This document shows, piece by piece, positions 26,763-34,650 of a stretch of 43,556 nt of DNA. The stretch is taken from positions 1 to 43,556 of the IMG/VR virus record IMGVR_UViG_3300035073_000011, one strand, 5' to 3'. The stretch comes from a virus. Within the stretch, counting starts at the first letter, position 1. Each line of letters begins with the position of its first letter. Below the pieces are notes generated by a model that had not been told where the DNA came from, made no database searches, and saw only the letters and a program-made list of their open reading frames with translations. The translations under genes were made by a program, and so were the position numbers.

Positions 26763-27147
26763 TAATCTCCTTCAAGGCTTCCGCAACTGCGCTTTCCACT
26801 TTTTCAACAGCATTGTTGCTGCTAGGATCGAACGGGCGATCGGGTAATTGCATCATACCAGCGAGAGCGGCGTAACCAATGCTGTCGACGAAGTTATCTC
26901 GGTTGGCGGGATCGCCGTAGACAGATCGGGCAATCTTCAACATCTCCATCATTCGCGCCACGTCGTGCGGCCTAACCTCTACGGAGTCGCCGCGACAAGC
27001 AAACACGTGGCCCAAGTAAGATGTCCACAAATCAGCTATCATTTGGAACGAATTTTCGGCGTGGCCGTGAAGACCTGGGCGTTCCTTGCTGATGGTATTC
27101 CCGGCCTTAACTATTAGTTCTACAGCTTTTCTCAAGTCACTACTCAC
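26737..27147 (-). CDS. DUF6378-family protein
   Basis: 136 aa, helical. The pattern HGHAENSFQMIADLWTSYLG (about 27-46), then PHDVARMMEMLKIARS and DNFVDSIGYAALAG (about 82-95) matches the DUF6378 family as I remember it. The spaced acidic residues (E31, D84, D88) in helices recall MazG-type pyrophosphohydrolases, but the function has not been shown to my knowledge. It overlaps purZ and the VRR-NUC gene, so a role in nucleotide supply is a reasonable inference. Confidence 0.75.
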   Translation of the reverse strand: MSSDLRKAVELIVKAGNTISKERPGLHGHAENSFQMIADLWTSYLGHVFACRGDSVEVRPHDVARMMEMLKIARSVYGDPANRDNFVDSIGYAALAGMMQLPDRPFDPSSNNAVEKVESAVAEALKEINGEENAVQ

Positions 27148-27544
27148 TTGCTAGTCTCCCGTGATAAAATTGAATCAGTTGCTCGTTGAAATCCATTTCG
27201 CGCGACGTCACCGAAAAGCAGTCGGTTAGCTTCGCGATCTGGGCAGTCTCGTGAAAGTAAAAGGTATCGTCTTTCCACCCCACGAGAATTGCTATGGCGT
27301 GGCTTGCACCCGCCTTGTTTATCCGGTCCATTTCGATGTACTGACGCGGTGAAGGGGCTAATTGTTGCCCCCGCACCTTCTTCACTTCTGCGAAAAACAC
27401 CGGGCATCCCCATGGAATAAGGATAGTGTCTGGCATACCGACGAGGAACTGATCTTCGATGCGGCGAGCGTAACCGCCCGCTAGTCGCACCGATTTCACC
27501 ATTTGGGCCTTGATCGCTGCTTCGCCAACCCGCCCAAATGTCAT
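27140..27544 (-). CDS. VRR-NUC-type PD-(D/E)XK nuclease
   Basis: 134 aa. The catalytic set is GMPDT (D39) and FAEVKK (E53, K55), with Q68 in SPRQYIEMDR following. This is the VRR-NUC arrangement, used in phage replication modules to cut branched DNA or flaps. It overlaps both neighbours by 4 to 8 bases. Substrate preference cannot be read from the sequence. Confidence 0.87.
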   Translation of the reverse strand: MTFGRVGEAAIKAQMVKSVRLAGGYARRIEDQFLVGMPDTILIPWGCPVFFAEVKKVRGQQLAPSPRQYIEMDRINKAGASHAIAILVGWKDDTFYFHETAQIAKLTDCFSVTSREMDFNEQLIQFYHGRLASE

Positions 27545-27783
27545 CGGTTGTCATCCGCTTGGAAGTCGCCCAGTTGCACCTTGCGATACCACCAATCCGT
27601 TACCTTGAACATGAAGTTCCCGTCGCCATCGCTTTCGTTATGGTCGACTGTACACTTCACAGGCAGCCAATACATATAATGATCTTCGTACAAGGGGATT
27701 GTGACTTCAATCAGCCGGGACTTATCGTTAGACCAGCGGATCTTGCCTTCGAATTCGTGTGTCTCTTCGTTGCGCACTGTCAT
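27541..27783 (-). CDS. Small conserved replication-region protein
   Basis: 80 aa, beta-rich and acidic, with the segments RNEETHEFEGKIRWSNDKSR and KVTDWWYRKVQLGDF. No family is recognised. GGAGGT lies immediately before the ATG, but the promoter at 27790-27818 places the transcription start at about the ATG itself. The gene may thus be read from a leaderless RNA or, on longer transcripts, from the Shine-Dalgarno. Confidence 0.7.
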   Translation of the reverse strand: MTVRNEETHEFEGKIRWSNDKSRLIEVTIPLYEDHYMYWLPVKCTVDHNESDGDGNFMFKVTDWWYRKVQLGDFQADDNR

Positions 27784-27789
27784 ACCTCC

Positions 27790-27818
27790 AGTATATCACG
27801 CCGCGACCGGGCTGTCAA
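27790..27818 (-). promoter_or_regulatory. Sigma70 promoter of the repeated family, inside the polymerase gene end
   Basis: On the - strand TTGACA lies at 27813-27818, the spacer is 17 bp and TATACT is at 27790-27795 with an extended -10 (TGA). It overlaps the last codons of the polymerase gene and would start transcription of the 27783 gene, VRR-NUC, DUF6378, purZ, MazG-like and helicase genes as a unit. Confidence 0.9.
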
Positions 27819-29604
27819 GGGTAGCTTCGTACCGATCTAGTTTCGAGCCGTAAGAGGCTCTAGCCCAATCTGAACCACTGCCCACGTCGAATGGAATGGG
27901 CACCATCAGCTTGAACTCCGTGGCCACGTTTTCCAGCAGGTTTACCAGCTCCGTATTCGGGTGACCGGGGTCGCGCTGCCATAGTACGGAGTCGTGGATC
28001 GACAGCAGCATCTGAATACGATCGGAGTAAGTGTCCTCGTATTGGAACGCTCGCAGCATGCAAGTCTTTATATGGTCGCCACCAGAATTCTGAATGATGC
28101 GGCTAACAGCGCGATAAGAATACGCAATATCACCGCACCTAGCAATACGCCCAAGTATAGAGCGAACATAGCGCTGATCCTTGAACTTCGCGACTGCGGC
28201 GAGCTGGAATTCGCGTATCGCCGGGAAAGCGTCGTGTAGAAACTGGTTATGTAGCTTAGCTGCCTCTGCAACTGAGCACCTCATGTGGTTCGCCAGCGTC
28301 TTCGCCGACATCATGGTGAGCATTCCCATACCAAGTCGCTTGGCCCGGTCACGATCACCCAAGCCCAAGACTTCGTTTGCACGATCGTGAATGTCGAACT
28401 CTCCTGTGCGATATCCGTGTAAGAGACTTGCATCTTCGGAATAATGAGTAAACAGTCGCGGCTCTTGCTGTCGAGCGTCTGCTTCCTCAAGTAGCATACC
28501 TTCATCAGGGACAATAAGTCGGCGTACGACCCTTCCCACGTCCATGTTCCTTTTTGGAAATGCCTGGAGATTCGGATCCGAACAGGAAAGTCTTGCTCCT
28601 GCAACTCCATAGTCATCGGACTTTGATTGGTTAAGAATTGGGTGTACTCGTCCTCCAATGTTATGCGTATCGATGAGGGGGGACATGAATGAGTCACGTG
28701 CCTTCTCCAATCTCCGTACCGAAAGGATAGCCTCCCCGATTTCGTTAGTCTCCAGCCAGCTTTCGGTGAAGGAAGCCGTCCCCTTATCGGTGTGGTTGAA
28801 CATGGCGTCGTCGTAGCCGTTCGCCCGGTAGAGGGCTTCCACCTCCTTGCCAGACCGAGCGTTGAATCCCGCTGAGAAGACGCTGAGCTTCTCCTTGATC
28901 GCCACGTTGATTTCATCGCGGACGCGTGAGGCGTATTCCCCATCAACGCGCAATCCGCGATGGTGCATCCTAGCTAGGTACGGAATAAGATCGCATTCCA
29001 GCTTGTGCACCTTCCGCAGCCCCATTTCGTCCAGTAGAGGCTGTTGCGCCTCCCACAGCGCCAGCGTCGTAATACCGTCGCCCGTGGCGTATTCCACCAC
29101 AGTTGGGTCGTCGCCCGGCATCTTCCAAAAATTCTTCATCTGCTTCTGGTCAGGCAGTCCCCCGAAACGCCGGGCCAGTTCCGCATACATGGCGGCTCCC
29201 TTCTTTCCAGGGAGTCCCCGTCTTTCGGCGCAGGCTTCGAGGCTGTATCCGACGGTGAGATCGTTGATGAGGGCTTCATTGACCATTGTGTCTTCGACAG
29301 GGGCGGTGATCTGTACATTGCAACGAAGAGAAATGCGAAGATCAAAGCCCAGATTATGGCCGACAGTAGTAAAGCCCAGGCGACCCCTCTCCAGAAACGC
29401 CACGGCAAGTGACTTCTCCCATTCTTCGGCGTTGGGAATGTTGCCTCCGCCCTCGTGCCGAACCGGGACGTATAGCGAATGCGATTTATCGGTGATAACC
29501 CATCCGACGACTTTATCTGTGACGGTGAGTCCGGTGGTTTCCGTATCGAATGCCATGATAGGCGCTTCGCGTACGATTTTGAGCGCAAGTTCTGGATCAA
29601 TCAT
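27796..29604 (-). CDS. dpoZ: Family A DNA polymerase, DpoZ-type
   Basis: 602 aa, with a 3'-5' exonuclease and a polymerase domain and no 5' nuclease. Exo I has D20/E22 (FDTET), Exo II VGHNLGFD (D88), Exo III YATGD (D176). Polymerase motif A is EADARQQEPR (D376, E381), motif B R418-x3-K422 and motif C IHDS (D538). Positions equal to Pol I F762, Y766 and E883 are Met426, Thr430 and Ser539. In Z phages the cognate polymerase favours dZTP over dATP; the purZ neighbourhood suggests this role here. Confidence 0.88.
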   Translation of the reverse strand: MIDPELALKIVREAPIMAFDTETTGLTVTDKVVGWVITDKSHSLYVPVRHEGGGNIPNAEEWEKSLAVAFLERGRLGFTTVGHNLGFDLRISLRCNVQITAPVEDTMVNEALINDLTVGYSLEACAERRGLPGKKGAAMYAELARRFGGLPDQKQMKNFWKMPGDDPTVVEYATGDGITTLALWEAQQPLLDEMGLRKVHKLECDLIPYLARMHHRGLRVDGEYASRVRDEINVAIKEKLSVFSAGFNARSGKEVEALYRANGYDDAMFNHTDKGTASFTESWLETNEIGEAILSVRRLEKARDSFMSPLIDTHNIGGRVHPILNQSKSDDYGVAGARLSCSDPNLQAFPKRNMDVGRVVRRLIVPDEGMLLEEADARQQEPRLFTHYSEDASLLHGYRTGEFDIHDRANEVLGLGDRDRAKRLGMGMLTMMSAKTLANHMRCSVAEAAKLHNQFLHDAFPAIREFQLAAVAKFKDQRYVRSILGRIARCGDIAYSYRAVSRIIQNSGGDHIKTCMLRAFQYEDTYSDRIQMLLSIHDSVLWQRDPGHPNTELVNLLENVATEFKLMVPIPFDVGSGSDWARASYGSKLDRYEATLDSPVAA

Positions 29605-29628
29605 TTAGTCCTCCGAAATGAGAAGTGA

Positions 29629-29658
29629 GGGGGAGGAACGCGTGACCTTCCCTCCCCC
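29629..29658 (-). promoter_or_regulatory. Intergenic RNA hairpin before the polymerase gene
   Basis: An 8-bp perfect stem (GGGGGAGG with CCTCCCCC) encloses a 14-nt loop. It starts 8 bases after the stop of the 29666 gene and ends 25 bases before the polymerase start. No U-run follows, so it is more likely an mRNA processing or stability element than a terminator. Confidence 0.6.
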
Positions 29659-29665
29659 GTACGGC

Positions 29666-30496
29666 CTAGAACTTCTTGGCCATATCCTCGTTGATTGATC
29701 CATTGCTTCGCGTGGCGGCTTCCTTTTCCGCCTCGTCGTTCGCGGCCCATTCCATCTCCTTGAACCGGTCGTAGAGCCGGTGGGCGGCGTTCATCGCCTC
29801 CTGCGTCGGGTAACCGGCTGATCGGTAGGTGTAGTTGAAATACGGCCCTTCGGCTCCCTTCTCTTGCACCACTCCCAGTTCCCACAGCTGGGTCCAATGA
29901 GCACCCTGTCGCATTTCGATGCGGTTGTATAGCTGCTGCGTCGGTTTCAGGCTAGATCGGGTGTTGATAACCACCACGGGCGAATAGCCGGGATAGTCGA
30001 CCAGATACCACAGGGTGTTGTATGTTAGGCTCGCGGCGGGGTTCGAGTTGCTGTCACCGGGAACCGATGACCCGAATTCCAGCAGTCCGCTCTCCTTCAC
30101 GCTCCCTTTCGTCGCCCACACCATGGGCTTAGCTATGCCCTTGAGTTTCACCTGGAATTCCATGTTGGGATTGTCCCAATGGATACAATCCATGGAACGG
30201 GCGAGTATACCGCGATCGTCGCCGCGCGGTGCCCAGAGAATGACGCTCTTTCGCACGATGATTGGGATCGCCTTCACCCTGTCGCTCAGGTTCTCTGCAG
30301 CGAGGTTGTGCCAAAAGCACCCCGCCTTGGCGTTATCGTATTCGGTCACCTCCGGCGAAATGGCCTGCAGTAGTTGCAATCGCGGAACTATACGGTCGCT
30401 TTCGTCGAGGTTGCCAATCCGCTCTTTCGTCATGTGCTCGCGGATGTAATCGGGTACTTGCTCTTCTTTGGCTACGATATCGTTACTCATCATCAT
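29666..30496 (-). CDS. Conserved phage replication-module protein, possible SSB-like
   Basis: 276 aa. The sequence has the segments VPRLQLLQAISPEVTEYDN, KAIPIIVRKSVILWAPRGDD and PVVVINTRSSLKPTQQLYNR, a conserved phage family placed between primase and polymerase genes. A single-stranded DNA-binding role is suggested by position and a mixed beta fold with acidic C-terminal half, but no known SSB motif is visible. Three ATG codons in a row (MMM) open the frame; the exact one is not decided. It overlaps the HNH gene stop. Confidence 0.75.
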   Translation of the reverse strand: MMMSNDIVAKEEQVPDYIREHMTKERIGNLDESDRIVPRLQLLQAISPEVTEYDNAKAGCFWHNLAAENLSDRVKAIPIIVRKSVILWAPRGDDRGILARSMDCIHWDNPNMEFQVKLKGIAKPMVWATKGSVKESGLLEFGSSVPGDSNSNPAASLTYNTLWYLVDYPGYSPVVVINTRSSLKPTQQLYNRIEMRQGAHWTQLWELGVVQEKGAEGPYFNYTYRSAGYPTQEAMNAAHRLYDRFKEMEWAANDEAEKEAATRSNGSINEDMAKKF

Positions 30497-30777
30497 CCTA
30501 CTTTCTGGGCGAAGTAGCCCGTTTGCTCTTTGTCATGTCGTATTATGTGACAATTAGCGCATAAAACGTCGCACTTTGCTATTTCTGCGCGTATTGTGTT
30601 CCAAGTTCGGTTAGACGATACTAGTTTACCGATATTACAACCGTTATCGCGGTGATGAAATTGCAATACAATCGGATTTTTGACACCGCAATCAACACAA
30701 CCGGTATCCGATTTGATTGCGAGCAGCCTTTGTTTGTGCTCTTCCCGCATAGTTTGGTGGTATAGCTTCAGGCTCAT
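30493..30777 (-). CDS. HNH endonuclease, paralogue of the 119 gene
   Basis: 94 aa. CVDCG (near 27), VLQFHHRDNG (near 37) and CANCHIIRH (near 76) give the same HNH zinc layout as the gene at 119. Both end in a TG(F/Y)F(G/A)Q(A/K)V tail and both overlap the start codon of the next gene. The ATG overlaps the upstream stop (TAATG). It sits inside a replication operon, consistent with a free-standing homing-type nuclease. Confidence 0.88.
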   Translation of the reverse strand: MSLKLYHQTMREEHKQRLLAIKSDTGCVDCGVKNPIVLQFHHRDNGCNIGKLVSSNRTWNTIRAEIAKCDVLCANCHIIRHDKEQTGYFAQKVG

Positions 30778-31271
30778 TACTTAACTTTCGTAATGCTTGT
30801 ATACGGAGACGTGCTAACTTTGAAGATCGAGTCGGGCAGTTCCGCGCCGGACTCTTCCAGCATCGACTTGGCGAAAGCGGAGAGCGTCGAGCTATTCACT
30901 GTCTCGATGATGATTCCGCCGTGCCCATTTCCGCGCAGCCATTCCAGTCCCTGCTCTTTGTCCAGCATCGTGCAGCCAAATCTGTAGGAGACAGTTACAC
31001 GCCCTACTCCCTCGATTGTGGTTGTCTTAATTCCCTGCTCGCGGAATATGTCAGGGATCTGCTCGCGGGACAGCTTCTCCTCCATTTCATTGAGGGCTTC
31101 ACGCGCCTCTTTGATTTGGGCAGTCGCTAGTCTGAGGTGATTGTAGTGCTTGATCAGCTTGACGTGGTTGTGCTCTGCGAGGACAAAATCATTATCCTCC
31201 CGCACCATTTCGGCCACTTTTTGCAGCTGGAAGCAGATCTCATTTACGGCTGATACTGTATCTTCTTGCAT
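30777..31271 (-). CDS. Conserved phage protein with coiled coil
   Basis: 164 aa. A helical N-terminal part (about 30-75, KEAREALNEMEEKLSREQIP) precedes a beta-rich half with VEGVGRVTVSYRF-like strands and the ending FKVSTSPYTSITKVK. The family is common in phage replication modules, and I know no assigned function. The first gene downstream of the promoter at 31316-31344, with a 38-nt leader. Confidence 0.72.
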   Translation of the reverse strand: MQEDTVSAVNEICFQLQKVAEMVREDNDFVLAEHNHVKLIKHYNHLRLATAQIKEAREALNEMEEKLSREQIPDIFREQGIKTTTIEGVGRVTVSYRFGCTMLDKEQGLEWLRGNGHGGIIIETVNSSTLSAFAKSMLEESGAELPDSIFKVSTSPYTSITKVK

Positions 31272-31315
31272 TTACTTGCTCCGTGTTCTACGCCCGGTCG
31301 TCTGACCGTCTTGAT

Positions 31316-31344
31316 AGTATACCACGGGGCGGGGCAGCTGTCAA
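31316..31344 (-). promoter_or_regulatory. Sigma70 promoter of the repeated family
   Basis: TTGACA (31339-31344), a 17-bp spacer and TATACT (31316-31321) with TGG extended -10, read on the - strand. The predicted RNA 5' end (about 31309) coincides with a CGGTC-loop-GACCG hairpin at 31295-31308. It serves the 31271, HNH, 30496 and polymerase genes. Confidence 0.92.
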
Positions 31345-31346
31345 GT

Positions 31347-31499
31347 CTACCTTCTAACAGGCACTTTATTCAGCGCCCGAATCAGCTTTTCCTTAGTTCG
31401 TTCGTATTCCTTTTCTATTTCTGCGTGATCCATTGGGTCTTTCGCACCCATCATTTCGTGATCACGAACAGCTTTTTCGAAATCTTCAACCAATTTCAT
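31347..31499 (-). CDS. Small charged helical protein (50 aa)
   Basis: ATG at 31499 with a strong GGAGG eight bases upstream and TAG at 31347. The product is highly charged and helical (MKLVEDFEKAVRDHEMMGAK ... EIEKEYERTKEKLI). No family is recognised. Its stop is two bases upstream of the -35 of the next promoter. Confidence 0.78.
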   Translation of the reverse strand: MKLVEDFEKAVRDHEMMGAKDPMDHAEIEKEYERTKEKLIRALNKVPVRR

Positions 31500-31520
31500 T
31501 CTATCCTCCGATACAGGAAC

Positions 31521-31544
31521 GGGGAGGGACTCTACGCCCTCCCC
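31521..31544 (-). promoter_or_regulatory. Intergenic RNA hairpin
   Basis: A perfect 8-bp stem (GGGGAGGG with CCCTCCCC) with an 8-nt loop lies between the 31583 and 31499 genes. It is followed on the - strand by the Shine-Dalgarno of the 50-aa gene and not by a U run. It may be a processing or attenuation element. Confidence 0.6.
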
Positions 31545-31582
31545 GCCATTACCGATCCTGATTAAGCGACTGAGGGGGATCC

Positions 31583-32011
31583 TTAGAACTCGCTGTCAGT
31601 TACGGCCTCACCGGCCTTACCCTCACGGGCTTTGGCGGCGGCACCCGAAAGCACCGGCTTTGCCAGTTCGATCGGGGTCTCTTCGTCATTCAGGCCGATT
31701 GCTACACCGGTCTTCCTGACATTGGTTGCGATCATATTGCGGATCGTCATTCTCGCCCGGCCTTGCGAACCGTGGCGCTTTTCGGCGACCTGACCGCGAT
31801 ACTTGTCGACCTGTTCCTGCGAGACGCCGTTTTTCAGCGCCAGCTCGAAGAACGCCTCGTATTCGAATCCTTCCTTGCCCTTGCACTGGGCATTGATGAA
31901 CTCGGCGAGCGCGTCGGAACCGCCGGCCTTGTAACGGCCCGCGTAACGAGCAGGAACTATCGACTTGGTTGCCTTGACTTCCTTGACTTCAGTCTCTGCT
32001 TGGTCACTCAT
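31583..32011 (-). CDS. Paralogous family protein, copy 1
   Basis: 142 aa. It holds a domain shared with the 35721 and 42681 genes: SIVPARYAGRY near residue 18, LKNGV near 58 and the hallmark QGRARMTIRN near 84. The C-terminus is acidic (GEAVTDSEF). AAGGAG precedes the ATG on a 26-nt leader from the 32044 promoter. Function unknown; an acidic tail in a replication region could point to a DNA-associated or SSB-like role, but there is no direct evidence. Confidence 0.75.
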   Translation of the reverse strand: MSDQAETEVKEVKATKSIVPARYAGRYKAGGSDALAEFINAQCKGKEGFEYEAFFELALKNGVSQEQVDKYRGQVAEKRHGSQGRARMTIRNMIATNVRKTGVAIGLNDEETPIELAKPVLSGAAAKAREGKAGEAVTDSEF

Positions 32012-32043
32012 CGCATTACTCCTTTACTGGTTAGCGATGGGAC

Positions 32044-32072
32044 ATCATACCACGTGGCGACGGGGCTGTCAA
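32044..32072 (-). promoter_or_regulatory. Sigma70 promoter of the repeated family
   Basis: TTGACA (32067-32072), a 17-bp spacer and TATGAT (32044-32049) with TGG extended -10 on the - strand. Upstream of the -35 is the block AAAGTATAC seen also at 34763. It lies between the primase-helicase stop and the 32011 gene. Confidence 0.9.
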
Positions 32073-32093
32073 GTATACTTTCTATTCACGGAA

Positions 32094-34631
32094 TCAGAAC
32101 TTTCCATAGATCGTCTCTTTCCTGCCTTTCCACAGCGGGCGTAGCTTTATAGTGCATTCATTTTTCCCGTGATCGTCGGCAGTGAACTGAAACCTAGGCT
32201 CCATAACCACCGAAATAGCAGCCCCAAATTTATCGTGGATGGTGGCTATCTTATCCGTGAATCGAATGTAGTTTCGGCCTTCCTCCGTATATGTTTCGAT
32301 GATGCCAGCGTCCTTGAACTCAGTCATTACACGCATTCCGTTGATTGGCTGCATGCCTAGTTCACGGCACACCTCGACTACCCTGCGGTTAAGGTCAGCC
32401 GGGACCCACGGGAATGATAGGTCTAGATCTTCGTGAATTCGCCCGTCTTCGATTATGTACTTCGCTACCCGCCTCGCCCACGACATGTTCGAAGCGATGA
32501 TGTCGGAATCGTTGCTGGCGGAATGATCGATTGACTCCACTTCGGTCTTGGTAACCGACATAGTGGAGAAATAATGCATATAATGCTCCATTACAGTTCG
32601 ACTTTTTATAAATTCGTCTAGTTCGATAAACCACGGCTTCAATCCAGCTGCCCACTGTCTAAATTCGTTCTCGCTTAGATGAAGAAAGTCCTTGTCGTAC
32701 GCCTTTATATAAAACAGCGCCCGGTCCTGTACGTTCTGCTGACCTATGTTCATGTCCAGTCTGTTGCTGGCGAACATCAGGCGGGCGTGTATTCGGTAGT
32801 TCCGTGCGGATATGTACTTTTCGGATCCTGACACGTCAATGTTACGTATCAGCTTCTTGATCTCTTCCGTGCTGGAATCCCCCTTAAATCGCGCCTCGTC
32901 CATGAACACAAACATCTTGTCGACGAACGGTTCGATACTGAACGCTCCATCTAGTAGCTTCGGTGACGCTGACCCCCACAACCCGTGAAAAAGCGATTGC
33001 ATAAATGTATTGCCCAGAAACGATTTCCCAACTCCCTGCCCACCGATGATAACAGGCGCTACTTGTTGTTTCGTACCGGGGTGCTGAATTATCCACGCGA
33101 TCCACCTTTTCAGCCATGTGGCTTGGTTTTCGTTGTTTCGTGTCAGATAGCCAAACAGCTTATCTAGGTATTCTTCACACTTTTGTAAAATCTCTGGCTT
33201 CACTACCTCGGGGACCGAAAGGGGCCAGCCCCGCCATGTGTTGAACATAGCTAGCGCGGTTTTATTCTCGTCACTGTCAGGGATAACTTCTCCGATATTC
33301 GTGATTCGATAAATTCCTCCTGGCCCAAGGTCAGGGTATAAGTCTCTTCCGCCAACCCTTTTCCTGAGAGTGGATGATTCAAAAATTTTGAATGCTTCCT
33401 TAGGTTTCCCGCCAACTCTAATAATATCACCCTTATGTCTTCGTTCAAGCTCGTGTCCTTCGTGGACGTATCTTCCAGCAGAACTAAATCGCACTCGATC
33501 GAGATAGTTATTGTCTGATTCGTCATACAGGTACCTTTCGGCGAAATTGGTGAGCAGAGAAACGTCGGAACCCGGCATGAACACCGCGCGCAGCGCCATT
33601 ATCGCATCAACGCCGAAATACTGCTCCATCGCTGGCCAGCCGGGGATCTTCGCGTCGGGGTTCCGGTCCAGCTTTTCGCAGGCGTCGTGGAACGCGCGGA
33701 TTCGCATGTGCTTTTCGTCGTCGGACATGAAATCACATATGAACCCGATCAGGGATTCGGCTATGTCGTCTGTGTCGACGGGACAAAATACGTCCTCGGA
33801 AATGACTTCGTGGTTGTTAACGGACTGACCTTCTCGCACAACACGAGCAAGCCATCCCGCGACTTTTTGGGCGGCAACTTGGCGATTACCTTCCAGCCAG
33901 TGGTTTCGGACCACATAAGCCATCGTCCCGAAAGCAATCGCACGTATAACCTCGTTGAAGGAGACTCTTCTTGGAGTAGTCGCTGCAACCTCATTAAAGC
34001 TCTTCGCTGGACTGTTGTACTTATCGTACCAGACGGAAAGATCATAGACCCCCTCTTCATCCTTGCTCTTGTAAATGGAACCCGGCATGACCGTTTGTTT
34101 TGCTGCCTTGGCCACGTTCTGCGCTGTGATGTTCGTCGGGTACGATCGCAGCTGCGTGTGAAATAACTTGCCGCCTAGTTTGAACTGCTTTGGCTCAAAT
34201 TTAACCAATGTGTCCCAGTTTACTGATTCGTTCTCCCCAAGTTGAACCATCACGTGGGTTGGGATCTTCATCGACGCGCGCCCAAATCGGAACCGCGTAT
34301 CTATATGAAGATGGTCCATCGCCGAAAGGATACACTGGTTGTATTCTGGGTCGTCGGAATCAATGTCAACGTCCATCCAGCCTAGCTGAAGGTTGAAGCC
34401 AGCGTTGGTGAAGCGAGCTTCCTCGTCGTCGATCCAATTCTGCAAGTCCGTGTCGTGGAACTTTGATTCGTACCACTTGGAGTCGAATGGACTCTTGTCG
34501 CTGGTCTTAAGGAAGACCGCGCCCACCTGTATGAAATTGTCGTTGATGTGTTTCGTGATCGCTCGTTGGGTGTTCAGTATGGCTTCGTCAGACGATTTGA
34601 GGACGAATCCCCCCTCGATCTTTTTGAACAC
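32094..34631 (-). CDS. PrimPol-SF3 helicase (primase-helicase)
   Basis: 845 aa. The N-terminus is an archaeo-eukaryotic primase: GWMDVDIDSDD with D87/D89 and RASMKIPTH with H126. The C-terminal half is an SF3/D5-type helicase: Walker A GGQGVGKS (530-537), Walker B FVFMDEA (574-580) and SNRLD after it. It would prime and unwind for the phage replisome. The start is GTG at 34631 with AGGGG upstream, on a leader of about 100 nt that folds strongly (34651-34725). It is the first gene from the 34740 promoter. Confidence 0.9.
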   Translation of the reverse strand: MFKKIEGGFVLKSSDEAILNTQRAITKHINDNFIQVGAVFLKTSDKSPFDSKWYESKFHDTDLQNWIDDEEARFTNAGFNLQLGWMDVDIDSDDPEYNQCILSAMDHLHIDTRFRFGRASMKIPTHVMVQLGENESVNWDTLVKFEPKQFKLGGKLFHTQLRSYPTNITAQNVAKAAKQTVMPGSIYKSKDEEGVYDLSVWYDKYNSPAKSFNEVAATTPRRVSFNEVIRAIAFGTMAYVVRNHWLEGNRQVAAQKVAGWLARVVREGQSVNNHEVISEDVFCPVDTDDIAESLIGFICDFMSDDEKHMRIRAFHDACEKLDRNPDAKIPGWPAMEQYFGVDAIMALRAVFMPGSDVSLLTNFAERYLYDESDNNYLDRVRFSSAGRYVHEGHELERRHKGDIIRVGGKPKEAFKIFESSTLRKRVGGRDLYPDLGPGGIYRITNIGEVIPDSDENKTALAMFNTWRGWPLSVPEVVKPEILQKCEEYLDKLFGYLTRNNENQATWLKRWIAWIIQHPGTKQQVAPVIIGGQGVGKSFLGNTFMQSLFHGLWGSASPKLLDGAFSIEPFVDKMFVFMDEARFKGDSSTEEIKKLIRNIDVSGSEKYISARNYRIHARLMFASNRLDMNIGQQNVQDRALFYIKAYDKDFLHLSENEFRQWAAGLKPWFIELDEFIKSRTVMEHYMHYFSTMSVTKTEVESIDHSASNDSDIIASNMSWARRVAKYIIEDGRIHEDLDLSFPWVPADLNRRVVEVCRELGMQPINGMRVMTEFKDAGIIETYTEEGRNYIRFTDKIATIHDKFGAAISVVMEPRFQFTADDHGKNECTIKLRPLWKGRKETIYGKF

Positions 34632-34650
34632 GCGCTGATTCCCCTAGGTT

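Noticed and set aside
28847-29608. 253-codon + strand frame opposite the polymerase gene
   Set aside because: Ser/Arg-rich shadow of the exonuclease domain with no start site or family.
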